Shown here: one piece after another, positions 57,847 to 64,000 of the stretch | Position numbering within the stretch: the first letter of the stretch is position 1 | Layout of the letters: each line of letters begins with the position of its first letter | Assembly (NCBI RefSeq): GCF_000421265.1 | Contig: NZ_ATWN01000004.1 | Coordinates: 362,837 to 426,836 of the forward strand | DNA from: Thalassospira lucentensis MCCC 1A00383 = DSM 14000 | GTDB taxonomy: Bacteria > Pseudomonadota > Alphaproteobacteria > Rhodospirillales > Thalassospiraceae | DNA length: 64,000 nucleotides | Direction: 5' to 3' | Notes under the pieces: generated by a model | Database searches by the model: none | The model's input: the letters and a program-made list of their open reading frames with translations, nothing else | Told to the model about the DNA's origin: nothing | Position numbers and translations under genes: made by a program

Positions 57847-57872
57847 ATGTATATTTTGTATATAATATACAT
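57847..57872. promoter_or_regulatory. Palindromic operator before the hydroxyproline cluster
   Basis: ATGTATATT (57847-57855) and AATATACAT (57864-57872) form a perfect 9-bp inverted repeat. Within it TGTATAT-A-ATATACA (57857-57871) is a perfect 15-base odd palindrome. TTGTATA-type palindromes are typical of GntR/FCD regulators such as the one at 61506. It lies 90 bases before the first gene. Confidence 0.6.
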
Positions 57873-57961
57873 GAACTGAAGATGCCCTCGTGAGTATGGG
57901 TGTTTGAATGTGTAATGCGCGCGCCAAGACGGGGCGCGCTGTATCAGGAGGTTACTTTCCC

Positions 57962-58858
57962 ATGCAGGTAAACTGGACTGGCGTTTTCCCCGCCGTTGCC
58001 ACACAGATGAACGAAGACGGCTCAATCGATTTCGACATGACCGCCGAACAGATCGAAGCCCTGATCACCGCGGGCGTCGATGGTCTGGTGATGCTGGGCT
58101 CGGTCGGTGAAAACACCGCCCTTGAGCCGGATGAAAAAATTGCCGTCCTCAAACTTGCTGTCGAAGTCACCAAGGGCCGCATTCCGGTTCTGTCCGGTGT
58201 TGCTGAAAACTCAACCCAGGCTGCGATCCGTTATGTTCAGGCCTGCGAAGAGCTTGGCGCTGATGGCCTGATGCTGCTGCCGGGCATGGTTTACACCGCT
58301 GATCCGCGTGAAAACATCGAACATTTCCGTACCGTTGCGGGCGCTACCAAGCTTCCGATCATGATTTACAACAATCCGGGTGCCTATCGCATCGACATCA
58401 AACCAGAAGAATTCAATCAGCTGGCAGATGTTAAAAATCTGGTCGCGATCAAGGAAAGCTCCGGCGATCCGCGCCGTATCACCGACATTTACAATGCCTG
58501 TGGTGATCGCTTCGTTCTGTTCTGTGGCATGGACGACCTTGTCATGGAAACGCAGGTGCTTGGTGCGGTTGGCTGGATTTCCGGCTTCACCGATGCCTTC
58601 CCGAAAGAATCAGTCGCGCTGTGGAAACTGCTTTCTGAAGGTAAATACAAAGAAGCCCTTCCGATTTACCGCTGGTTCACCCCGATTTTGCACATGGATG
58701 TGCATGCCAAACTGGTTCAGTACATCAAACTGGCACAGGAAATGACCGGTGTGGGCAAGGCACACGTGCGCGCCCCGCGTCTTCCGCTGGTCGGCAAAGA
58801 ACTCGAAACGATCAAGGCGGAAATCCAGAAGGCAATCGATACCCGCCCAAGCCTCTAG
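57962..58858 (+). CDS. DapA-family lyase, probable pyrroline-4-hydroxy-2-carboxylate deaminase
   Basis: A 298-residue class I aldolase-like protein. The Schiff-base lysine is in NLVAIKESSGDPRRI (near residue 164) and the conserved Tyr is in IMIYNNPGAYRID (near 137). LGSVGENTALEPDEK near 45 replaces the GTTGE motif of DapA. In this cluster it most likely converts pyrroline-4-hydroxy-2-carboxylate to 2-oxoglutarate semialdehyde, following D-hydroxyproline oxidation. ATG 57962 has AGGAGG upstream. First gene of the plus-strand hydroxyproline cluster. Confidence 0.84.
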   Translation: MQVNWTGVFPAVATQMNEDGSIDFDMTAEQIEALITAGVDGLVMLGSVGENTALEPDEKIAVLKLAVEVTKGRIPVLSGVAENSTQAAIRYVQACEELGADGLMLLPGMVYTADPRENIEHFRTVAGATKLPIMIYNNPGAYRIDIKPEEFNQLADVKNLVAIKESSGDPRRITDIYNACGDRFVLFCGMDDLVMETQVLGAVGWISGFTDAFPKESVALWKLLSEGKYKEALPIYRWFTPILHMDVHAKLVQYIKLAQEMTGVGKAHVRAPRLPLVGKELETIKAEIQKAIDTRPSL

Positions 58859-58929
58859 GCGCGGCCTCAAATGCCGTCGGTCGATTCATCAACCGATTGC
58901 ATTCCGATTGTAAATAATGAAACAGTAAG

Positions 58930-58957
58930 CTCCCTCGTGACATCTCGCGGGGGAGTT
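58930..58957 (+). terminator. Weak hairpin after the DapA-family gene
   Basis: Imperfect stem CTCCCTCG/CGCGGGGGAG followed by TTTCCTG. It may attenuate transcription into the next gene. Confidence 0.35.
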
Positions 58958-59022
58958 TCCTGCCATCTTGTCGGCAGTTAAATCCTAGAAACGACACGCA
59001 CCATATTTGACGAGGCCTCAAA

Positions 59023-60306
59023 ATGTCCCAATCGCCCTCACAATCCAAAACCCCGAATGTATCAGGTCAAAAGGCCGTCGTGATTGGTGCGGGGATTATC
59101 GGCGTGAATGTCGCACTCGCCCTTCAGGATAAGGGCTATCAGGTGACCATTCTGGACCGTGGTGAGCCGGGCATGGGGGCATCCTTTGGCAATGCCGGTG
59201 GGATTGCGGTCACCGAATGTGCGCCGATTGCAATGCCCGGAACGCTGATGAATGTGCCCGGCTGGCTGATGGATCCGCTGGGCCCGCTTTCGGTGCGCTG
59301 GGGCTATTTGCCCAAGATGTTGCCATGGCTGTTACGTTTTCTGGCCGCAAGCTCCAAATCCCGGGTTGAGCAGATCGCAACCGAACTGGCCGCACTCCTT
59401 AACCGCGCATGGGATGACTACGATCCCGTGATTGCCAAGGCTGGCCTTGCCGATGCCGTCTTTAAAAAAGAGGGGGCAATGGCTGTCTATCGCAGCGATG
59501 CCTCGCGCCGTAAAGATGATTATGCAATTGACCTTCGTCGGCGGAACGGCATTAAAATCCGCGATCTTACCCGTGCTGAAGTGCGCGATCTCGAACCCGA
59601 TCTGGCGCCGATCTTTTCATGCGGCGTGATGGAAGAAGACTGGGGCAGGGTACTTGACCCCTATAAAATCCTGATGGGGCTGTATAAATGCTTCCTCGAT
59701 CAGGGGGGTAAATTTGAAACCGCCGAAGTCACGGACTTTGTCTATCGCGATGGCAAACCACGTGCGGCAATGACCACATCTGGGGATCAGATCACCTTTG
59801 ACACGGTGGTGGTGGCCTGCGGTGCTTGGTCCAAAACACTGGCCAAACGGCTTGGCTCATCTGTGCCGCTTGATACTGAACGGGGCTATAACACCACGGT
59901 GCCTTACCATGATGCCAAACTGTCGCGTATGGTGATTTGTGCCGATGACAGTTTTGTCATGACGCCTATGGAAATGGGCATTCGCGTTGGTGGTGCGGTT
60001 GAACTTGGCGGTTTAACCGCGGCCCCCAATTACGATCGGGCCAAGGCACTGTTTGCCAAGGGTAAGGAAGTCCTGCCCAAGCTGAACGGCGAAGGCGGCA
60101 CGGAATGGATGGGCTTTCGTCCATCGATGCCTGATTCAAAGCCGGTCATTTCCAAAAGCCCCAATCATCAGAACGTCTTTTTCGCTTTTGGGCACGGGCA
60201 CCTTGGTCTGACCATGGCAGCCACCACCGGGCGTCTGATTTCCGATCTTATGAGCGGGGAAGAAACCCCGATCAACATGACGCCCTATCGTATCAATCGT
60301 TTCTAG
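59023..60306 (+). CDS. FAD-dependent D-amino-acid dehydrogenase, probable D-hydroxyproline dehydrogenase
   Basis: A 427-residue DAO/DadA-type flavoprotein. FAD motif VIGAGIIGVNVALALQDKGY near residues 16-35, then GASFGNAGGIAVTECAPIAMPG near 50-72, and the C-terminal FAFGHGHLGLTMAATTGRLISDLM block. In the pathway it oxidises cis-4-hydroxy-D-proline, produced by the epimerase encoded 12 bases downstream, to the pyrroline. Start has GAGG upstream. Single-polypeptide form; no accessory subunits are seen. Confidence 0.86.
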   Translation: MSQSPSQSKTPNVSGQKAVVIGAGIIGVNVALALQDKGYQVTILDRGEPGMGASFGNAGGIAVTECAPIAMPGTLMNVPGWLMDPLGPLSVRWGYLPKMLPWLLRFLAASSKSRVEQIATELAALLNRAWDDYDPVIAKAGLADAVFKKEGAMAVYRSDASRRKDDYAIDLRRRNGIKIRDLTRAEVRDLEPDLAPIFSCGVMEEDWGRVLDPYKILMGLYKCFLDQGGKFETAEVTDFVYRDGKPRAAMTTSGDQITFDTVVVACGAWSKTLAKRLGSSVPLDTERGYNTTVPYHDAKLSRMVICADDSFVMTPMEMGIRVGGAVELGGLTAAPNYDRAKALFAKGKEVLPKLNGEGGTEWMGFRPSMPDSKPVISKSPNHQNVFFAFGHGHLGLTMAATTGRLISDLMSGEETPINMTPYRINRF

Positions 60307-60318
60307 AAGGCCCCACCC

Positions 60319-61320
60319 ATGGCGAAAGACAGTTTCTTTTGTATTGATGGTCATACCTGCGGCAACCCGGTGCGTCTGGTTGCCGGCGGTGGACCCAAAC
60401 TTCACGGTGCGACCATGCTTGAAAAGCGGGCGCATTTTCTGGCCGAATATGACTGGATCCGCACCGGGCTGATGTTTGAGCCGCGTGGTCATGATGTGAT
60501 GTCGGGATCAATCCTCTATGATCCGACGTCTGATGATTATGATGTTGCAGTACTGTTTGTTGAAACGTCGGGCTGCCTTCCGATGTGCGGCCATGGCACC
60601 ATCGGGACCGTCACCATGGCGATTGAAGAAGGCCTGGTAAAACCCAAAACACCGGGGCGCTTGCGGCTTGAAACCCCGGCAGGCTTGGTGATTGCCGAGT
60701 ATAATCAGGTCGGTGAATACGTCGAATCGGTCAAGCTGACCAACGTGCCGTCGTTCCTGTATAAAACCGATATTGCCGTTGACTGTCCTGATCTTGGCCC
60801 GATCACGGTCGATGTGGCCTATGGCGGGAATTTCTATGCGATTGTCGAGCCACAGGAAAATTACCGGGATGTATCGGACTTCACCGCCGGTGATTTGCAA
60901 CGCATCAGCCCGGAACTGCGCCGCCGTCTGAATGAGCAAAACGATTTTGTTCACCCGCTTTACCCCGACATCAAGGGCCTGTCGCATATCCAATGGACCG
61001 GCAAACCGACCCAGCCTGACAGCACGCACCGCAATGCGGTGTTTTACGGTGATAAGGGCATTGATCGGTCGCCCTGTGGTACCGGATCGTCGGCCCGTCT
61101 GGCACAGCTCGTGGCCAAGGGGCAATGGGACCCGGCCCATGAGCTGGTTCATGAAAGCATCATCGGATCACAATTCAGGGTCAGCGTGGTCGAGCACACC
61201 AAAGTCGGCGCGTATGACGCGGTGGTGCCCGGTATCGAAGGCTGGGCGCGCAAGCACGGGTATAACACGATCTTTATTGATGACCGTGATCCCTACAAAC
61301 ATGGTTTTGTCGTAAAATAA
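60319..61320 (+). CDS. 4-hydroxyproline 2-epimerase (proline racemase family)
   Basis: A 333-residue proline-racemase-family enzyme. Both catalytic cysteines are present: LPMCGHGTIG near residue 92 and DRSPCGTGSSARLAQL near 254, which makes it an epimerase rather than a dehydratase. It interconverts trans-4-hydroxy-L-proline and cis-4-hydroxy-D-proline. IDGHTCGNPVRLV at the N-terminus is typical. It lies 12 bases after the dehydrogenase gene with AAGG upstream. Confidence 0.9.
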   Translation: MAKDSFFCIDGHTCGNPVRLVAGGGPKLHGATMLEKRAHFLAEYDWIRTGLMFEPRGHDVMSGSILYDPTSDDYDVAVLFVETSGCLPMCGHGTIGTVTMAIEEGLVKPKTPGRLRLETPAGLVIAEYNQVGEYVESVKLTNVPSFLYKTDIAVDCPDLGPITVDVAYGGNFYAIVEPQENYRDVSDFTAGDLQRISPELRRRLNEQNDFVHPLYPDIKGLSHIQWTGKPTQPDSTHRNAVFYGDKGIDRSPCGTGSSARLAQLVAKGQWDPAHELVHESIIGSQFRVSVVEHTKVGAYDAVVPGIEGWARKHGYNTIFIDDRDPYKHGFVVK

Positions 61321-61325
61321 CCGAC

Positions 61326-61350
61326 CGAAGGGGGCTTTATGCTCCCTTCG
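61326..61350 (+). terminator. Terminator-like hairpin after the epimerase gene
   Basis: Stem CGAAGGGGGC/GCTCCCTTCG (one G-T pair) with a TTTAT loop followed by TTGTATTT. Confidence 0.6.
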
Positions 61351-61386
61351 TTGTATTTGCGCGATGGGTCCCTGATTATACAGTAT

Positions 61387-61432
61387 GCAATTGTATTGCG
61401 ACTTGGCGGGTGCATGGTTATGACTAATCATG
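61387..61432. promoter_or_regulatory. Candidate operators before the GntR gene
   Basis: GCAAT-TGT-ATTGC (61387-61399) is a perfect 5-bp palindrome that includes TGTAT as in the 57857 site. A second imperfect palindrome, CATGGTTA-TGAC-TAATCATG, spans 61413-61432. They may serve autoregulation. Confidence 0.4.
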
Positions 61433-61505
61433 GATATGCCAGTCTAACTGGACAGATCGTTACCCCGGATGCCAAGAAACCGGGACCCATTATAAAAGAG
61501 CTGAA

Positions 61506-62174
61506 ATGACCGCATCACCGCGATTTACCCGCCGCACCATTACCGATCAGGTCACCGAAGACCTCAGGGCCCGCATTTTATCGGGTGATTTCCCTGCGGG
61601 CTTCCAGTTGCGTCAGGATGCGATCGCGGGTGAATATAATGTGTCGCGCATTCCGGTCCGCGAAGCGCTTCAGCGCCTTGACGCCGAAGGATTGGTATCG
61701 TTTCAGCCCCACAAAGGGGCGATTGTCGCCCAGCTATCGCTTGATGAAATCGAAGAATTGTTTGAAGTCCGCAAATTGCTCGAATGCGAATTGCTCCGTC
61801 ATGCTATTCCGCGCATGACACCGGCGGATTTAAAATCGGTCGAAGATATCCTGATGGTCTATGACGAAGCTTTCCGGTCTGGCGATGTGTCGAAATGGGG
61901 GGAGCTTAACCGCGAATTCCATGATCGGCTATATCGGGCGTCAAACCGGCCCAAAACGCTTGAGATCATCCGCATGATTGGCAACAACACGGTCCGCTTT
62001 GCACAGGCGCAACTGGCCCTTTCGGGGGAAACCGATCGGGCCGAGCGCGAACACCACCAGATTTTCGAAGCCTGCAAAGCCGGAAACGTTGACGAAGCGG
62101 TGGGGCTTCTGGCCGACCATATTGAAAATTCCGCCAACAGCCTGATGGATTGCCTGCGCAACGCCCGTCAGTAG
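61506..62174 (+). CDS. GntR-family regulator (FCD subgroup) of the hydroxyproline cluster
   Basis: A 222-residue regulator. Winged-helix residues ~5-72: TITDQVTEDLRARILSGDFPAGFQLRQDAIAGEYNVSRIPVREALQRLDAEGLV (family pattern), then the FCD domain with EELFEVRKLLECELLRHAIPRM near 80 and LNREFHDRLYRASNRPKTLEII near 133, where metal-ligand residues occur. It lies between the epimerase gene and the convergent dehydratase gene, so control of hydroxyproline use is the natural role (inferred). Confidence 0.86.
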   Translation: MTASPRFTRRTITDQVTEDLRARILSGDFPAGFQLRQDAIAGEYNVSRIPVREALQRLDAEGLVSFQPHKGAIVAQLSLDEIEELFEVRKLLECELLRHAIPRMTPADLKSVEDILMVYDEAFRSGDVSKWGELNREFHDRLYRASNRPKTLEIIRMIGNNTVRFAQAQLALSGETDRAEREHHQIFEACKAGNVDEAVGLLADHIENSANSLMDCLRNARQ

Positions 62175-62215
62175 GGGCGGCGAGGCGGTGTTTAAAGACA
62201 GTGTTGGTTAAAGAC

Positions 62216-62257
62216 AAAGGGATGCCGAACATCGTATCGGGCATCCCTTTCTGTTTT
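62216..62257 (+). terminator. Terminator after the GntR gene
   Basis: 11-bp stem AAAGGGATGCC/GGCATCCCTTT, loop of about 13 bases, tail CTGTTTTT. Confidence 0.82.
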
Positions 62258-62282
62258 TGGTCATGCCTCAAGCCGCTCTGCA

Positions 62283-63341
62283 TTAGCGCAGCATAAATCC
62301 CCGTCCGACATCATCACTATCTTCAAACCAGAAACTGGCCTTGCCACTATAATGGGCCAACCCCTTGACCGACGCGATGACGGCCGGGTGCGGCCCGCAA
62401 GTGGTCGTGCCGGTGACCGCCCCCTCAAAACCCGATCCGACAATGCTTTCGAACCGGCGCGACTGGCCGGTTTGGATCAGGCCCTTGCCGTGTTGAATAG
62501 CAAGCCGGGCGCTGACACCCGATCCGGTCGGGCTGCGGTCAACCTGACTGTCGGCAAACACACATATATTGCGCGTCGGTGTGTCGCCAAACGCGTCTTT
62601 GCCATCGGTCAGGATCGCGCCATATAAAAACGCCAGATCATCATGATCGGGGTGGGAAAGCGGGATGGCTTTCCTCACCGCCAAACATACTTCCTCGGCA
62701 AGCTGTGTCAGCTTGTTTGTGACAGATGAGCTGATCGGCAGCCCAAATTGCCCGGCATCCAGAATGGCGTAAAACGCACCGCCATACCCGATGTCGGTTT
62801 TAAAGCTGCGTCCATCTTCCAGGGTCAGCGCAAGGTCGCTGGCAAACATAAAGGAGGGCACGGATGAAAACCGCACCTTGCGGCTTTGTCCGTTGGTGAC
62901 TTCGACCTCGGCCCGAACCATGCCACATGGGCATTCGATATTCACGTGCGTGACCGGCTCGACCACTTTGACCAGACCATAATCAACCGCATAGCGGCCA
63001 AGGGCGATGATCGCGTGCCCGCACATGGTCGAATAGCCTTCATTATGAATGAACAGCACAGCCATATCTGCACCCGGCAGGCTCGGTTCAACCAGTATCG
63101 CGCCATACATGTCGGCATGCCCGCGCGGTTCAAACATCAAAAACCGGCGCAAATGATCAAGATGGTCGCGGGCATAACGCCGCTTGGCCAGAATGTCGTC
63201 GCCCGGAATGGCGGGATATCCCGATGTGATAATACGCAACGGCTCGCCGCCGGTATGCATATCAATCACCTCAATCGGGGTGCTTTGGCCGGGCAGGGCG
63301 TTTGACTGGGGCGAATCAGTGTTGTTTTTGCTGTGGGGCAT
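62283..63341 (-). CDS. Trans-3-hydroxy-L-proline dehydratase (proline racemase family)
   Basis: A 352-residue proline-racemase-family enzyme. The first catalytic Cys is present (YSTMCGHAIIALG near residue 110), but the second is Thr (DRSPTGSGVSARL near 270), the change that marks trans-3-hydroxy-L-proline dehydratases, which eliminate water to give pyrroline-2-carboxylate. VIDMHTGGEPLRII at the N-terminus is typical. It faces the epimerase/GntR genes from the other strand. The reductase that would finish the pathway is not in the window. Confidence 0.88.
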   Translation of the reverse strand: MPHSKNNTDSPQSNALPGQSTPIEVIDMHTGGEPLRIITSGYPAIPGDDILAKRRYARDHLDHLRRFLMFEPRGHADMYGAILVEPSLPGADMAVLFIHNEGYSTMCGHAIIALGRYAVDYGLVKVVEPVTHVNIECPCGMVRAEVEVTNGQSRKVRFSSVPSFMFASDLALTLEDGRSFKTDIGYGGAFYAILDAGQFGLPISSSVTNKLTQLAEEVCLAVRKAIPLSHPDHDDLAFLYGAILTDGKDAFGDTPTRNICVFADSQVDRSPTGSGVSARLAIQHGKGLIQTGQSRRFESIVGSGFEGAVTGTTTCGPHPAVIASVKGLAHYSGKASFWFEDSDDVGRGFMLR

Positions 63342-63593
63342 GGGGCCTCATGATGGAATTTTGGGTATTTTTGATCTGTTTTGATCTTTTGGCGTAACCT
63401 GATTCTCAACATTTAACGGTGTTGCGCGAACATCTTAGCCCTTTAAACGCCCAAAGGAATATGGTTACAATCGGGTTGGGACAAAACTTCTTAAGATGAC
63501 CCCTCTTGCGGGTCATAAAAGTGAAACCTATATGTGTCTTCGCGCAAAAATTTTGCGTAAGGGCATTTCTGTCCCTTTTTTACAAAAAGGTGT

Positions 63594-63622
63594 TTGACAG
63601 TTTAAGGGGGTGGGCCTATAAC
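63594..63622 (+). promoter_or_regulatory. rRNA operon promoter
   Basis: Consensus -35 TTGACA (63594-63599), a 17-base spacer, and -10 TATAAC (63617-63622), about 265 bases before the mature 16S start. The region 63342-63593 holds no gene and may include upstream activating sequence. Confidence 0.75.
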
Positions 63623-63697
63623 CCGCCTCCACCGACGAGGCGCGGGGCTGAGGGTTTTGGCGACGCGGGTTTGACGGTTTAGGGTTTCGGCCTTTGA

Positions 63698-63708
63698 GTT
63701 CTTTGACA
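63698..63708 (+). promoter_or_regulatory. boxA-like antitermination element in the rrn leader
   Basis: GTTCTTTGACA resembles the boxA consensus TGCTCTTTAACA found in rRNA leaders, bound by NusB/NusE. It is followed by a ~175-base leader up to 16S. Confidence 0.5.
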
Positions 63709-63885
63709 TTGTTGATCAGTAGGAAGGGATGCGCGGGCAGCGTTATGGCGTTAGTCTGTGCATCCTGGAGACGACGGATCTTTTTGATTAAGACTTCGGT
63801 TTTGATTTGATTGATTTGTGGTAACCACCAAATGAATGTGCAGACGTTAATTTTTAGAGTTTGTCTATGAGACAAGCTTGGATTG

Positions 63886-64000
63886 AACATGAGAGTTTGA
63901 TCCTGGCTCAGAACGAACGCTGGCGGCAGGCCTAACACATGCAAGTCGTACGAGAAGGTTCTTTCGGGAACTGGAGAGTGGCGCACGGGTGAGTAACGCG
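63886..64000 (+). rRNA. rrs: 16S ribosomal RNA, 5' end only
   Basis: AGAGTTTGATCCTGGCTCAG at 63892-63911 is the universal 5' primer site; GAACGCTGGCGGCAGGCCTAAC and GTGGCGCACGGGTGAG follow. The AGGCCTAACACATGCAAGTCG form is the alphaproteobacterial one. The first mature base is placed near 63886 by likeness to E. coli; the gene runs off the window. Confidence 0.96.

Noticed and set aside
57779..57962. AT-rich repeat considered as an insertion-sequence end or attachment site
   Set aside because: No transposase, integrase or target duplication nearby; a regulator operator explains the palindrome better.
63528..63986. An open frame of 152 codons on the minus strand over the 16S start
   Set aside because: It overlaps the rRNA promoter, leader and 16S sequence; it has no protein features.

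Overview
The window looks like chromosomal DNA of a marine or freshwater alphaproteobacterium. A Thalassospira-like member of the Rhodospirillales fits best. This is an inference from gene content, from the glpSTPQUV-type glycerol transporter, from a GC content that looks moderate (mid 50s by eye), and from the 5' end of a 16S rRNA gene at the right edge. I could not run a database search. No phage, transposase, CRISPR array or tRNA was seen.

Layout. (1) 1-4.5 kb: the end of a DedA membrane protein, a U32/TrhP-type tRNA-modification protein, and a usp-agcS pair (stress protein and Na+/amino-acid symporter). (2) 4.8-15 kb: an uptake-and-hydrolysis cluster of unknown substrate. A carbamoylase-like M20 hydrolase and a DUF1028 protein diverge from a Dpp-type ABC transporter, in which one permease is fused to one ATPase. 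A GntR regulator, an M42 aminopeptidase-like protein and a YciA-like thioesterase follow. (3) 15-31.6 kb: a complete reductive pyrimidine degradation locus: preT-preA (dihydropyrimidine dehydrogenase), two unrelated beta-ureidopropionase candidates, an omega-aminotransferase for beta-alanine, a four-gene ABC importer, dihydropyrimidinase, and a RutR-type regulator. RutR-like boxes lie upstream of preT and of the rutR gene. (4) 31.7-38 kb: a guanidinium exporter (gdx/sugE) preceded by a clear guanidine-II (mini-ykkC) riboswitch, mobA, an SPFH/NfeD pair, a Sel1-repeat protein and a large chemoreceptor.

(5) 38-53 kb: glycerol use. A minus-strand operon glpD-glpS-glpT-glpP-glpQ-glpU-glpV encodes glycerol-3-phosphate dehydrogenase and a glycerol ABC importer. 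glpK is 5 kb away on the other strand. A 19-bp motif shared by the glpD and glpK upstream regions is a candidate operator. Between them lie a succinate-semialdehyde-type dehydrogenase and a beta-lactamase-family gene broken by one in-frame TAG. (6) 53-57.8 kb: two divergent surface-polysaccharide genes, a two-domain oxidoreductase and an O-antigen-ligase/glycosyltransferase fusion. The fusion has a low-GC middle that ends near the domain junction. (7) 57.9-63.3 kb: a hydroxyproline catabolic cluster (DapA-family deaminase, FAD-dependent D-amino-acid dehydrogenase, 4-hydroxyproline epimerase, GntR regulator, trans-3-hydroxyproline dehydratase). (8) 63.4 kb to the end: an rRNA promoter and leader, and the first ~115 bases of 16S rRNA.

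The window is mainly catabolic and transport-rich: nitrogenous compounds (pyrimidines, hydroxyproline, probably N-carbamoyl or peptide-like compounds) and glycerol. Each module carries, or lies near, its own candidate regulator or operator.
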